This document shows positions 24,477 to 32,357 of a stretch of 32,357 nucleotides of DNA, piece after piece. The first letter of the stretch is position 1. The number at the start of each line of letters is the position of its first letter. The notes under the pieces were generated by a model. It saw nothing but the letters and a program-made list of their open reading frames with translations, was not told the origin of the DNA and searched no databases. Made by a program: the position numbers and the translations under genes. Origin of the DNA: Acinetobacter bereziniae (lineage in GTDB: Bacteria > Pseudomonadota > Gammaproteobacteria > Pseudomonadales > Moraxellaceae); NCBI GenBank assembly GCA_009912575.1, contig WNDP01000042.1, positions 1-32,357 on the forward strand, given 5' to 3'.

Positions 24477-26582
24477 ATGACGCAGATCATGTCCGTTTCA
24501 AAAAATTCAACTTCATCTGAATTTCAACATAGTTCGAGTAGTTACATCAATCGTGAAATTTCATTGCTAGAATTTCATAAACGTGTATTGGCACAAGCTA
24601 AAGATGAAAATCATCCCTTACTTGAACGTTTAAATTTCTTAATTATTTTTTCACGTAATTTGGATGAATTTTTTGAAATTCGAGTTGCAGGATTAATGAA
24701 GCAAATTGACTTCAAAACAATTACTACAGCACCTGATGGTATTCCCAACGAAGTCATTATTGAGCAAATCTCAGAAAGTGCCCACCTTGCGATTCAAGAA
24801 CAATACGACACCCTAAACCATATACTTTTACCTGAGCTTGAAAACTACGGCGTTAAATTTATTCAATATAACAATATTTTAGAAAAACATTTGGATTGGA
24901 TTAAGCATTACTTCTTCAAGCAAGTTCAACCTGTTGTTACCCCGATCAGCCTAGATCCGGCACACCCATTTCCTCGATTGGTCAATAAAAGTTTAAATTT
25001 TATTGTTACCTTAGAAGGAAAAGACGCTTTTGGTCGACAAATTGAGTTGGCTATTGTCCCTGCACCACGCTCACTGCCACGTGTGGTTCGACTTCCCGAT
25101 GAACTAACGGGTGGTGAAGAACATTACATTTTATTGTCAGCGATTATCCAACAACATATCAGTGACCTATTCCCAGGTATGACTGCAACAGGTTGTTACC
25201 AATTTCGGGTGACACGAAATGCTGACTTGACACTCGCAGAAGATGTAGATGACTTAGCTGTTGCATTAAAAGATGAATTATCTTCACGTCGTTTTGGTCG
25301 TGCGGTGCGATTGGAGATTGCAGACAATTGTCCAAACTCAATCAATCATTATCTTTTAGAACAGTTTGATCTTGATCCAAAACATCTTTACCAAGTGAAT
25401 GGTCCAGTTAATTTAACCCGACTGATTACCGATTTTGATATTCCTGAATTGCGCTTTAAACCTTATCAAGCAGTTATCCCTAAGGTACTTCGAAACTCGA
25501 ATAAGATCTTCGAAGTATTGACCAAACAAGATCTACTTTTGCACCATCCATTTGATTCATTCAAACCTGTGATCAATCTGCTTCGTGAAGCAGCACAAGA
25601 TCCAAACGTACTTGCGATCAAACAAACGTTGTACCGAAGTGGGCCCGGCTCAGAGATTGTTCAAGTGCTTGCTGAAGCAGCACGCAATGGTAAAGAGGTC
25701 ACTGCAATTATTGAGCTACGTGCACGATTTGATGAAGAATCAAATATTACCGTTGCTAATATTTTGCAAGAAGCTGGTGCAGTTGTTGTATATGGAATTG
25801 TTGGCTACAAAACGCATGCCAAAATGATTTTAGTGGTACGGCGTGAAGCAGGAAAATTAAAACGTTATGTTCATCTTGGCACTGGAAACTACCATGCAGG
25901 AAATGCACGTATGTACACCGATTACGGTTTACTGACGACAAATGAAGAGATCTGTGAGGACGTGCATAAAATCTTTCAAGAACTGACAGGTATGGGAAAG
26001 CTGCTAAAACTCAAAAAACTATTCCATGCGCCGTTTACCCTACATTCACAACTTTTGCATTTGATTGAGCAAGAGACAGCACATGCCAAAGCAGGCAAAA
26101 AAGCCAGAATTATCATTAAAGTAAATGCTTTGACGGAACCTAAGCTGATTTCTGCATTGTATATAGCCTCTCAAGCTGGTGTTAAGATAGATTTGATTAT
26201 TCGTTCAATCTGTTGTTTAAGACCACAAATTAAAGGCCTTTCGGAAAACATTCGTGTTCGGTCTATTGTTGGACGTTACTTAGAACACACCCGTGTTTAT
26301 TATTTCCATAATGATGGTCATGATGACTTATATTGTGCCAGTGCAGACTGGATGGGTAGAAATTTGTTTTCACGTGTTGAAACTTGTTTTCCCATTGAAG
26401 ATAAAAAACTTAAAAAGCAGATCATTGCCTATGGTTTATTGAGTTATCTAAAAGACAATGTTCGTGCATGGGAATTAGATGCAAATGATCAATGGCATGC
26501 AATAAGTCCGAAATCTGGTGAAGAAGCACATATTGCACAGCAATTGTTAATGAAGCAACGCATTATTCCAACCACAGCATAA
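24477..26582 (+). CDS. ppk1: Polyphosphate kinase 1
   Basis: Ppk1 builds inorganic polyphosphate from ATP and can run in reverse; it works as a tetramer at the inner membrane face. The 701 residues contain the N-terminal helical domain (N-R-E-I-S-L-L-E-F at 25-33), then K-Q-T-L-Y-R and the two C-terminal phospholipase D-like lobes. The phosphorylated histidine is H447 in G-Y-K-T-H-A-K-M, matching H435 of E. coli, and H-L-G-T-G-N-Y-H and Y-T-D-Y-G-L-L-T follow. An ATG at 24489 is an alternative start four codons later. The upstream region has an inverted repeat. No ppx exopolyphosphatase gene is next to it. A hairpin follows. Confidence 0.96.
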   Translation: MTQIMSVSKNSTSSEFQHSSSSYINREISLLEFHKRVLAQAKDENHPLLERLNFLIIFSRNLDEFFEIRVAGLMKQIDFKTITTAPDGIPNEVIIEQISESAHLAIQEQYDTLNHILLPELENYGVKFIQYNNILEKHLDWIKHYFFKQVQPVVTPISLDPAHPFPRLVNKSLNFIVTLEGKDAFGRQIELAIVPAPRSLPRVVRLPDELTGGEEHYILLSAIIQQHISDLFPGMTATGCYQFRVTRNADLTLAEDVDDLAVALKDELSSRRFGRAVRLEIADNCPNSINHYLLEQFDLDPKHLYQVNGPVNLTRLITDFDIPELRFKPYQAVIPKVLRNSNKIFEVLTKQDLLLHHPFDSFKPVINLLREAAQDPNVLAIKQTLYRSGPGSEIVQVLAEAARNGKEVTAIIELRARFDEESNITVANILQEAGAVVVYGIVGYKTHAKMILVVRREAGKLKRYVHLGTGNYHAGNARMYTDYGLLTTNEEICEDVHKIFQELTGMGKLLKLKKLFHAPFTLHSQLLHLIEQETAHAKAGKKARIIIKVNALTEPKLISALYIASQAGVKIDLIIRSICCLRPQIKGLSENIRVRSIVGRYLEHTRVYYFHNDGHDDLYCASADWMGRNLFSRVETCFPIEDKKLKKQIIAYGLLSYLKDNVRAWELDANDQWHAISPKSGEEAHIAQQLLMKQRIIPTTA

Positions 26583-26621
26583 ACCTGCGCTTAACGAGCG
26601 AGTGTACTTTGCAATATGCTC

Positions 26622-26655
26622 ATCAGCCTTTCTCTTTAAAGAAAGGCTGATTTCT
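26622..26655 (+). terminator. Hairpin terminator after ppk1
   Basis: ATCAGCCTTTC at 26622-26632 and GAAAGGCTGAT at 26641-26651 form an 11-bp stem with an eight-base loop, 40 bases after the ppk1 stop. The T tract is short (TTCT). It stands between convergent genes and may serve both. Confidence 0.75.
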
Positions 26656-26718
26656 ATAGCTTAAATATAAATACTGTTCTTTTATATCAAAAGTTGGCGA
26701 TGTTCTCAGGATATTGCT

Positions 26719-27948
26719 TCAAAGACCGATTCCATCAATGATGCCTTGTTGTTTAAACGCTTGTAATTCATCAATCGTATAGAGTTGTCCTAAAATATCT
26801 TTCGTATGTTCTCCCAAACGTGGAGGAGCATTGCGATATTGAATCGGTGTTCCTGACATTTTGATTGGTGAACCAATCATTTTAAAGTCAATATTCTCAG
26901 TATGCGGAATATTAACAACCATGTTACGAGATTGGATCTGTGGTTCTTTCAAAGCATCTGCCACTGAATTAATCAGCCCCACAGGCACTTTAACTGCATG
27001 GATCGCATCTACCCAATCCTTTGCATCCTTAGACAAGAAGTATTCAGACAATAACGAAATTAATTCATGCTGATATTTCACTCGATCTTGATTACGATGA
27101 TAATTTGAATTGTCCAGCAATTCTGGCTTGCCTATCGCATTACACAGATCTTTAAATTGCTTGTCATTTCCACAGGCAATAATGAATTCTTTATCTCGTG
27201 CTTTAAAAGTTTGGTAAGGTACAATATTGGGATGACTATTGCCCATCCGTTTGGGTGCAGTACCTGAACTTAAATAATTCATTCCTTGATTTGCTAAACC
27301 AGCAACTTGTACATCGAGTAGTGATAAATCAATGTACTGTCCTACTCCTGTCTGCTGGCGAGCAATAATCGCAGCTTGAATCGCAATGGTTGCGTATAAA
27401 CCTGTTTGAATATCCACAACTGCCACACCGACTTTTTGTGAACTTGCGCCCAACTCTCCCTCTTGCTCTCCTGTGATACTCATCAATCCTGACATGCCTT
27501 GAATGATGAAATCATAGCCCGGCTCTTCAGCACGGGGCCCATCTTGACCAAAGCCAGTAATTGAGCAATAAATCAATTTAGGGTTGATTTGGCTTAAAGT
27601 TGCATAATCCAAACTATATTTTTTTAATGACCCTGCTTTAAAATTTTCGATGACCACATCTGCGGTTTGAGCAATATGTTGTACCAGTTTTTGACCATCT
27701 ATAGTTGCAATATCAATGGCAACAGAAGATTTGTTCCGATTTGCAGATTGGTAATAACCTGACTCCCGAGTAGCTTGACCATGTTGATCAAGCATCCAAG
27801 GTGGTCCCCACATACGGGTATCATCCCCCACTTTCGGTCGTTCGATTTTAATGACTTCTGCACCTAAGTCTGCCAAAACCTGCCCACACCACGGACCAGC
27901 AAGCACTCTACTGAGATCTAAAACTCGAATTCCTGTTAATGCACTCAT
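26719..27948 (-). CDS. CaiB/BaiF CoA-transferase, likely succinyl-CoA:glutarate
   Basis: Class III CoA-transferases move CoA between acids through an aspartyl-CoA intermediate. The 409 residues show the N-terminal G-I-R-V-L-D-L-S-R-V-L-A-G-P-W, L-G-A-E-V-I-K-I-E-R-P, E-N-F-K-A-G and P-G-Y-D-F-I-I-Q-G with the probable catalytic D146. Because it sits with glutaryl-CoA dehydrogenase and a LysR regulator, as gcdG does in Pseudomonas, I infer that it activates glutarate with succinyl-CoA. GAGG lies nine bases before the ATG. It is last in the leftward cluster, 122 bases after the MFS gene. Other acyl substrates cannot be excluded. Confidence 0.88.
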   Translation of the reverse strand: MSALTGIRVLDLSRVLAGPWCGQVLADLGAEVIKIERPKVGDDTRMWGPPWMLDQHGQATRESGYYQSANRNKSSVAIDIATIDGQKLVQHIAQTADVVIENFKAGSLKKYSLDYATLSQINPKLIYCSITGFGQDGPRAEEPGYDFIIQGMSGLMSITGEQEGELGASSQKVGVAVVDIQTGLYATIAIQAAIIARQQTGVGQYIDLSLLDVQVAGLANQGMNYLSSGTAPKRMGNSHPNIVPYQTFKARDKEFIIACGNDKQFKDLCNAIGKPELLDNSNYHRNQDRVKYQHELISLLSEYFLSKDAKDWVDAIHAVKVPVGLINSVADALKEPQIQSRNMVVNIPHTENIDFKMIGSPIKMSGTPIQYRNAPPRLGEHTKDILGQLYTIDELQAFKQQGIIDGIGL

Positions 27949-28070
27949 TTGCTTTACCTCTATTCAAGAAACGGTTAACGCTCCCACAAACTCATGATTG
28001 AATAGGACTTACAAACAATTCGTTATATTTACGATATGTCATAAGCCGCTTAATATCTCTAGATCAATAA

Positions 28071-29387
28071 CTATTGTTGTTGTGGATCATATTGACGGTC
28101 TTTAATAAATAATCCCGGAAGTACGCCTGCCACAAAATACGCAGCCCCCATAACAATAAAAGCAGTCATAAAAGTTCCACCAGAGGCTAAAAATCCGATG
28201 GTTGCAGGTGCAATTGCAGCACCAACACGTCCAATGTTATATGCACCACCGATTGCAGTACCACGGACATCTGTAGAGAATGATTCCGCCATATAGGTTG
28301 CATTCACACCATAAGGAATCCCATAAAGAAAGCCAAACGTGACCAATAAATACAAAATATTGTCAGGCGTATTGAAGAAAATAATGATTGGGAGGAAAAT
28401 TGCACTGGCAAGCGTACCAAACACAAATACCGCACGACGATTGAATTTGTCCGCGAGATAACCTGCCAATATTTTACCTAGAATCATCGCTGTATATGAA
28501 CCCACCATATAACTGGTTAAGTTTTTAAAATTCATATGCACTTCAGTTTCAAGATAGCTTGGCATCCAGTTATTAATACCGTAATAACCAAATTGTAAGA
28601 AGAATGCCGTCGTCATCCAGAGTAAAAACATTTTACGATGCTTAAAGTTGGCAAAAATCTGCTTGTAGATGCTGCCACTTTTTGGCTTTTCTTGAACCAT
28701 AACTTCTGGATTCTTTTTAACTTGAAGCTGTTCAATTTTAGTCAACTGCCAAGATTTTGGTTCTGGAACAAATCGTTGTAAGAAAATATTGATAAATGCA
28801 GGAATGACTGTAATGAAAAATAATACACGCCAACCATGTTCTGGAATAATCGCACCCGCTAAAAGTGTTGCGACAATGTAGCCTACTGTTTGTCCAGTCT
28901 GTAATGTACCTAATACAGTTGTGCGATAAGTTGTAGGGACATACTCAGCCATTAGGGTATTACATGCCATATACAATGCACCGATTCCTAATGCGCCAAT
29001 AAAACGCAGTGCCATAAATTGCTCAAAGCTTTGCGTAAAACCTAATAGACATGTTGCTACGGAAAAGAAGGTCACAGAATTTGCAATGGTACGTACCCGA
29101 CCAAACTTATCACACGACCAACCTCCCAAGATTCCGCCAATCCCCATCCCTGCTAATGATGCACTCCCTAAAGCACCTGCTTGAAAAGTGGATAATGCAA
29201 ACTCACCTTTTAAGCTGGTTAGACTATAGGACAACAACATAATATCGATGCCATCAACCACCATGGCAAAATATGCAAATAACAATGCCCACTTCCACGT
29301 GTTTGGTCCTATTTTTTCATAAGTCCCAATATTTGATGGCAATGTGCCTTTTGCTGTAATCGCAACAGATTGAACCTCATTGTTCAT
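28071..29387 (-). CDS. MFS transporter, AAHS-like acid:H+ symporter
   Basis: The 438-residue inner-membrane protein has about twelve helices. The first holds D-G-I-D-I-M, the D-G-x-D mark of the aromatic-acid:H+ symporter (AAHS) branch, and the loop after helix 2 has the MFS signature G-G-W-S-C-D-K-F-G-R-V-R. The equivalent G-Y-L-A-D-K-F-N-R-R loop occurs in the second half. Lying between glutaryl-CoA dehydrogenase and the CoA-transferase, it is likely to import glutarate or a related dicarboxylate, although AAHS members usually carry aromatic acids. AAAGGA is five bases before the ATG. A 240-base gap with a hairpin separates it from gcdH. Confidence 0.88.
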   Translation of the reverse strand: MNNEVQSVAITAKGTLPSNIGTYEKIGPNTWKWALLFAYFAMVVDGIDIMLLSYSLTSLKGEFALSTFQAGALGSASLAGMGIGGILGGWSCDKFGRVRTIANSVTFFSVATCLLGFTQSFEQFMALRFIGALGIGALYMACNTLMAEYVPTTYRTTVLGTLQTGQTVGYIVATLLAGAIIPEHGWRVLFFITVIPAFINIFLQRFVPEPKSWQLTKIEQLQVKKNPEVMVQEKPKSGSIYKQIFANFKHRKMFLLWMTTAFFLQFGYYGINNWMPSYLETEVHMNFKNLTSYMVGSYTAMILGKILAGYLADKFNRRAVFVFGTLASAIFLPIIIFFNTPDNILYLLVTFGFLYGIPYGVNATYMAESFSTDVRGTAIGGAYNIGRVGAAIAPATIGFLASGGTFMTAFIVMGAAYFVAGVLPGLFIKDRQYDPQQQ

Positions 29388-29588
29388 TTTTCCTTTACCT
29401 CATTTTCCCAAATGAGTCATCGCTTATCTTTCATCTTTTCTCTACTGATTTCTTTATTGTTTTTATTCAATACCGTCTAGGAGTGAAGTTAGAGGGTCTA
29501 AAGATAATGAGATATTTTTACGATGAATCCTTCTATCGTTAATATTTCTACCTGAATTGTGACTAAATTTTAGGTAAAAGACTCCACA

Positions 29589-29611
29589 AGGGATGTTGAT
29601 TCAACATCCCT
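29589..29611. promoter_or_regulatory. Perfect hairpin between gcdH and the MFS gene
   Basis: AGGGATGTTGA and TCAACATCCCT are 11-base arms around one base, 18 bases past the gcdH stop codon. On the gcdH strand no T run follows it, so it is not a normal terminator in that direction. It may stabilise the gcdH 3' end or reduce read-through. Confidence 0.55.
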
Positions 29612-29628
29612 GTTTTAAAACTTATGAA

Positions 29629-30852
29629 TTAATTAGAAAAAGCAGCGATACCTGTTTGTGCGCGCCCAAGGATCAAAGCGTGGACATCATGTGTACCTTC
29701 ATAGGTATTGACCACTTCAAGATTGACCAGATGACGGGCAACTCCAAATTCATCACTAATACCATTTCCACCCATCATGTCTCGAGCGACACGAGTAATG
29801 TCTAAGGCTTTACCACAGTTATTACGTTTAATTAAAGAAGTTCCTTCCACCGAAGCAATTCCCTCATCTTTCATACGTCCAAAGCGCAAAGCAATTTGTA
29901 AACCTAGTGCGATTTCGGTCTGCATATCTGCCAACTTCTTTTGCACCAATTGGTTTGCAGCTAAAGGACGACCAAACTGTTTGCGATCCATAGTATATTG
30001 ATGAGCAGTATGCCAACAGAATTCAGCAGCTCCCATTGCACCCCAAGCTATTCCATAACGAGCGCTGTTTAAGCAAGTAAAAGGACCTCTTAAACCACGA
30101 ATTTCAGGAAATGCATTTTCTTCAGGAACAAAAACATTGTCCATGACAATTTCACCAGTAATCGAGGCACGTAAACCCACCTTGCCATGAATTGCAGGTG
30201 CTGAAAGTCCTTCCCAACCCTTTTCTAAAATAAAGCCTCGAATCTCTCCCACATGACCTTCAGCGGAAACTTCCTTTGCCCAGACAACAAATACATCAGC
30301 GATTGGACTATTGGTAATCCACATTTTGGCACCCGTCAGACGATAACCCCCTGCGACTTTTTTTGCCCGTGTAATCATACTTCCAGGGTCAGAACCATGA
30401 TCAGGTTCGGTTAAACCAAAACAACCAATGAACTCACCAGATGCCAGTTTTGGTAAATATTTCTGCTTCTGTTGTTCTGAGCCGAATTCATTAATAGGCA
30501 CCATCACCAATGAACTTTGTACACTCGCCATTGAACGATAGCCTGAATCCACACGCTCGATTTCACGGGCAATCAAACCATAACTGACATAATTAAGCCC
30601 TGCACCGCCATATTGCTCAGGAATTGTAGGTCCTAATAATCTCAATTCCCCCATTTCACGAAAAATTGAAATATCTGTCTGTTCATGGCGGAACTGTTCA
30701 AGCACTCTAGGCATCAATTTATCTTGTGAATAGGCATGAGCAGCATCACGAATCATACGTTCTTCTTCAGTGAGTTGCTGTTCCAATAAAAAGGGATCTT
30801 GCCAATTAAACTGTACACGTGTTTTTTTTGCTGAATTGACCATTTGATTCAT
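29629..30852 (-). CDS. gcdH: Glutaryl-CoA dehydrogenase
   Basis: GcdH is a cytosolic FAD enzyme that oxidises and decarboxylates glutaryl-CoA to crotonyl-CoA in lysine and glutarate breakdown. The 407 residues match the acyl-CoA dehydrogenase fold. Motifs are [12 protein letters not shown] for substrate and flavin contact, [15 protein letters not shown] and the catalytic E385 in [18 protein letters not shown] is typical of the glutaryl branch. The ATG at 30852 has GAGG five bases upstream; ATG at 30843 is less well placed. It is divergent from the LysR gene with a LysR-type site between. Confidence 0.95.
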   Translation of the reverse strand: MNQMVNSAKKTRVQFNWQDPFLLEQQLTEEERMIRDAAHAYSQDKLMPRVLEQFRHEQTDISIFREMGELRLLGPTIPEQYGGAGLNYVSYGLIAREIERVDSGYRSMASVQSSLVMVPINEFGSEQQKQKYLPKLASGEFIGCFGLTEPDHGSDPGSMITRAKKVAGGYRLTGAKMWITNSPIADVFVVWAKEVSAEGHVGEIRGFILEKGWEGLSAPAIHGKVGLRASITGEIVMDNVFVPEENAFPEIRGLRGPFTCLNSARYGIAWGAMGAAEFCWHTAHQYTMDRKQFGRPLAANQLVQKKLADMQTEIALGLQIALRFGRMKDEGIASVEGTSLIKRNNCGKALDITRVARDMMGGNGISDEFGVARHLVNLEVVNTYEGTHDVHALILGRAQTGIAAFSN

Positions 30853-31043
30853 CGCATCCTCTGCTTGATGTATTTTGTGTTCTTGCCCTTGATGTTATGT
30901 GTGAAAAATCATTCTTTCAAACGATAAATTCTCACTCAGATATTCCATTTATGCATATCTTATGTTTTTATGAATTCAGTGCTAGTTCATATTTTTTGTA
31001 GATAAAACTCAATAACCGATCATCTTACTGTATTTTTATAGAC

Positions 31044-31058
31044 TTATGAAAAGCATAA
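31044..31058. promoter_or_regulatory. Candidate LysR-type binding site (T-N11-A)
   Basis: TTATG and CATAA flank five bases and contain T-N11-A (31045-31057) with dyad symmetry, the LysR consensus form. It lies in the 303-base region between divergent gcdH and the LysR gene, about 97 bases ahead of the LysR start. Position supports autoregulation and gcdH control, but the site is short and the region very AT-rich. Confidence 0.45.
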
Positions 31059-31155
31059 AAAATTACTGAAAAGTATTGATCTTTTTTTGATAAAACGATA
31101 TCTGCTGATTTTAAATATGACTTCATCAATAGACCAAGCTATTCAAGGAAAGAAT

Positions 31156-32109
31156 ATGCGTAGAATGATTCCCTCATTACAATCTTTAATTTGTTTTGAA
31201 GCTGCTGCGAAACATTTGAGTTATACCTTTGCTGCACAAGAATTGCATCTCACACAAAGCGCAATCTCTCGTCAAGTCCAGCAATTAGAAGATTTTTTGG
31301 GGCTACATTTATTCAATCGAACTCGACATGGTGTTGAACTGACCCAAGCAGGTGAACATTATTATAAAAATATAAAATCTCATTTATTGGGTATTGAACA
31401 AAGCACGCTTGATTTAATCAGTCATAAAGGTCTAGGCGGTACATTAAAGCTCGGTGTGGTTCCAACATTTGCTACACGTTGGTTGTTACCCCGACTATAT
31501 AAGTTCAATGCAGTCTATCCAGAAATCACCATTCACCTTGAAACCAGCACTAAACCCTTTTTATTCAGTGAACATATTTTTGATGCTGCCATTTATACAG
31601 GAACACCTGCCCAAATCGAAAATTGGCCCGGTGCAAAAATTCATTTTTTAATGAATGAAGATGTGGTACCTGTCTGTTCAGCTGATTTAATTTTTAAGTA
31701 TTTCCCCGAATTAAAAGCAACTTCAGGACATTTAAATCGTAGCTTGACTGCGGAAGAAATAGCAACTTTACCTTTACTACAACAAACCACACGCCCTTAT
31801 ATTTGGAAAGAATGGTTTGAAGTGAATGGCTATGAACATCCCTTTGCCTTAGAAGGACAAAGACATGAATTGTTTTCAATGCTTGCTGTAGCAGCCACGC
31901 ATCATATGGGGGTAGCACTCATTCCTCAGAAACTGCTCGAAAATGAACTGCGTTCGGGTGATTTAGTGATCGCCTCTGATATTAAACTCAAAGGCTCACG
32001 TGCCTATTATTTCGTCTATGCAGAACAACAACAATCACCACTGATTGCAAAATTTGTTGAGTGGCTGCTTGATGAAGTAGAAATCTCCCAACATACATTT
32101 ATGAAATAA
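31156..32109 (+). CDS. LysR-family regulator of the glutarate cluster (GcdR-like)
   Basis: From the ATG at 31156 the protein has 317 residues. The winged helix-turn-helix fills about 3-62 (P-S-L-Q-S-L-I-C-F-E-A-A-A, T-Q-S-A-I-S-R-Q-V-Q-Q-L-E and L-F-N-R-T-R). The C-terminal two thirds is the usual two-lobed effector domain, starting G-G-T-L-K-L-G-V-V-P-T-F. I chose this start because AAGGA stands six bases ahead; earlier TTG and ATG starts at 31087 and 31117 lack a ribosome site. It is divergent from gcdH as gcdR is in Pseudomonas, so activation by glutarate is likely. An IS3 element begins 37 bases after its stop. Confidence 0.88.
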   Translation: MRRMIPSLQSLICFEAAAKHLSYTFAAQELHLTQSAISRQVQQLEDFLGLHLFNRTRHGVELTQAGEHYYKNIKSHLLGIEQSTLDLISHKGLGGTLKLGVVPTFATRWLLPRLYKFNAVYPEITIHLETSTKPFLFSEHIFDAAIYTGTPAQIENWPGAKIHFLMNEDVVPVCSADLIFKYFPELKATSGHLNRSLTAEEIATLPLLQQTTRPYIWKEWFEVNGYEHPFALEGQRHELFSMLAVAATHHMGVALIPQKLLENELRSGDLVIASDIKLKGSRAYYFVYAEQQQSPLIAKFVEWLLDEVEISQHTFMK

Positions 32110-32146
32110 TCAGCTCATATGGATCTACATCAAGCATTTATAGTTT

Positions 32147-32357
32147 TGAACCGTACCGGGTTTTTCGGAGAGATTTTTATTTAAGTTAGGCCACCTGACC
32201 TAACGGGCTCATCTTATCATAGTACATTGCTTCAAATTCAAATGGTGATACATAACCTAGAGCACTATGTACACGCTTTTTATTGAACCAATCCACCCAG
32301 TTTAATGTCGCAAGTTGTACATCTACCAAACCTTGCCAATCTGCTTTTAGATATTCA
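32147..32357 (-). mobile_element. IS3-family insertion sequence, right-hand part
   Basis: The element end starts TGAACCGTACCGGGTTTTTC at 32147, a typical inverted-repeat end of IS51-group IS3 elements (commonly TGAACCGCCCCGG...). The transposase 3' end follows 39 bases inside. The rest lies beyond the right edge, so the other inverted repeat and the 3-4 base target duplication cannot be seen. The insertion is just downstream of the LysR gene and does not interrupt it. Confidence 0.8.
32186..32357 (-). CDS. IS3-family transposase OrfB, C-terminal fragment
   Basis: Fifty-six codons and the stop (TAA at 32186) are visible; the start lies outside the window. The translation has W-V-D-W-F-N-K-K-R-V-H-S-A-L-G-Y-V-S-P-F-E-F-E, the usual end of the IS3 retroviral-type integrase core (Y-N-x-x-R-x-H-S-x-L-G-Y-x-(S/T)-P). 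The final residues are M-S-P-L-G-Q-V-A. The catalytic aspartates and glutamate lie further upstream and off the window. OrfB is normally made as an OrfAB fusion by frameshifting, which cannot be judged here. Confidence 0.85.
   Translation of the reverse strand, partial: EYLKADWQGLVDVQLATLNWVDWFNKKRVHSALGYVSPFEFEAMYYDKMSPLGQVA

Noticed and set aside
1-32357. tRNA, rRNA, riboswitch or CRISPR elements
   Set aside because: No cloverleaf-like, rRNA-like or regularly spaced repeat sequence was seen on either strand when read by eye.

Overview
The window is AT-rich bacterial chromosome that looks like Acinetobacter (Moraxellaceae, Gammaproteobacteria). The pointers are the pgk - small lipoprotein - class II fructose-bisphosphate aldolase run, the style of the ArgF, Ppk1, PrpB/PrpC and RoxA proteins, the low GC, and two insertion-sequence fragments at the edges. 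The genus is inferred from protein resemblance by eye; no search was run.

Layout. Positions 1-202 are the 5' end of an IS481-family element that runs off the left edge. After a gene-poor stretch come ispF (minus) and a rightward accessory block at 1251-5118: a secreted LprI-like protein, a small gene probably broken by a frameshift, a DUF4304 protein, an AlbA_2/Schlafen-type ATP-binding protein with an unrecognised N-terminal half, and a CbrC/UPF0167 protein. A leftward block follows (GNAT acetyltransferase, EamA transporter, fba, lipoprotein, pgk), in which three clear Rho-independent terminators separate fba, the lipoprotein gene and pgk. Rightward again are a DUF2237 gene, the Maf nucleotide pyrophosphatase yceF and the ribosomal oxygenase roxA.

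12.6-18.4 kb is the most disturbed part. A terminator plus gene 3' end is present twice and flanks a DUF6896-like gene. A membrane-anchored FMN-binding glutamate-synthase-like protein follows. Next is a leftward two-gene membrane operon whose second gene is put out of frame by a run of eight A. Last are two tandem secreted paralogs, the first cut by a single in-frame amber codon.

The right half is mostly metabolism. prpB-prpC (methylcitrate cycle, without a dehydratase gene beside them) is divergent from a TetR regulator, with a good palindrome between them. Then come argF, two unknown secreted proteins and ppk1. The last functional unit is a glutarate/lysine degradation cluster: a LysR regulator divergent from glutaryl-CoA dehydrogenase, an MFS carrier and a CaiB-type CoA-transferase, which together would import glutarate, activate it to glutaryl-CoA and convert it to crotonyl-CoA. 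An IS3-family element begins 37 bases after the LysR gene.

I see no rRNA, tRNA, CRISPR array or prophage. No complete new system can be proved from sequence alone. The best candidates for something undescribed are the 1.9-5.1 kb accessory block with the Schlafen-type protein, the poly-A-interrupted membrane pair at 15.5-16.9 kb, and the repeat-flanked gene at 12.9-13.3 kb.
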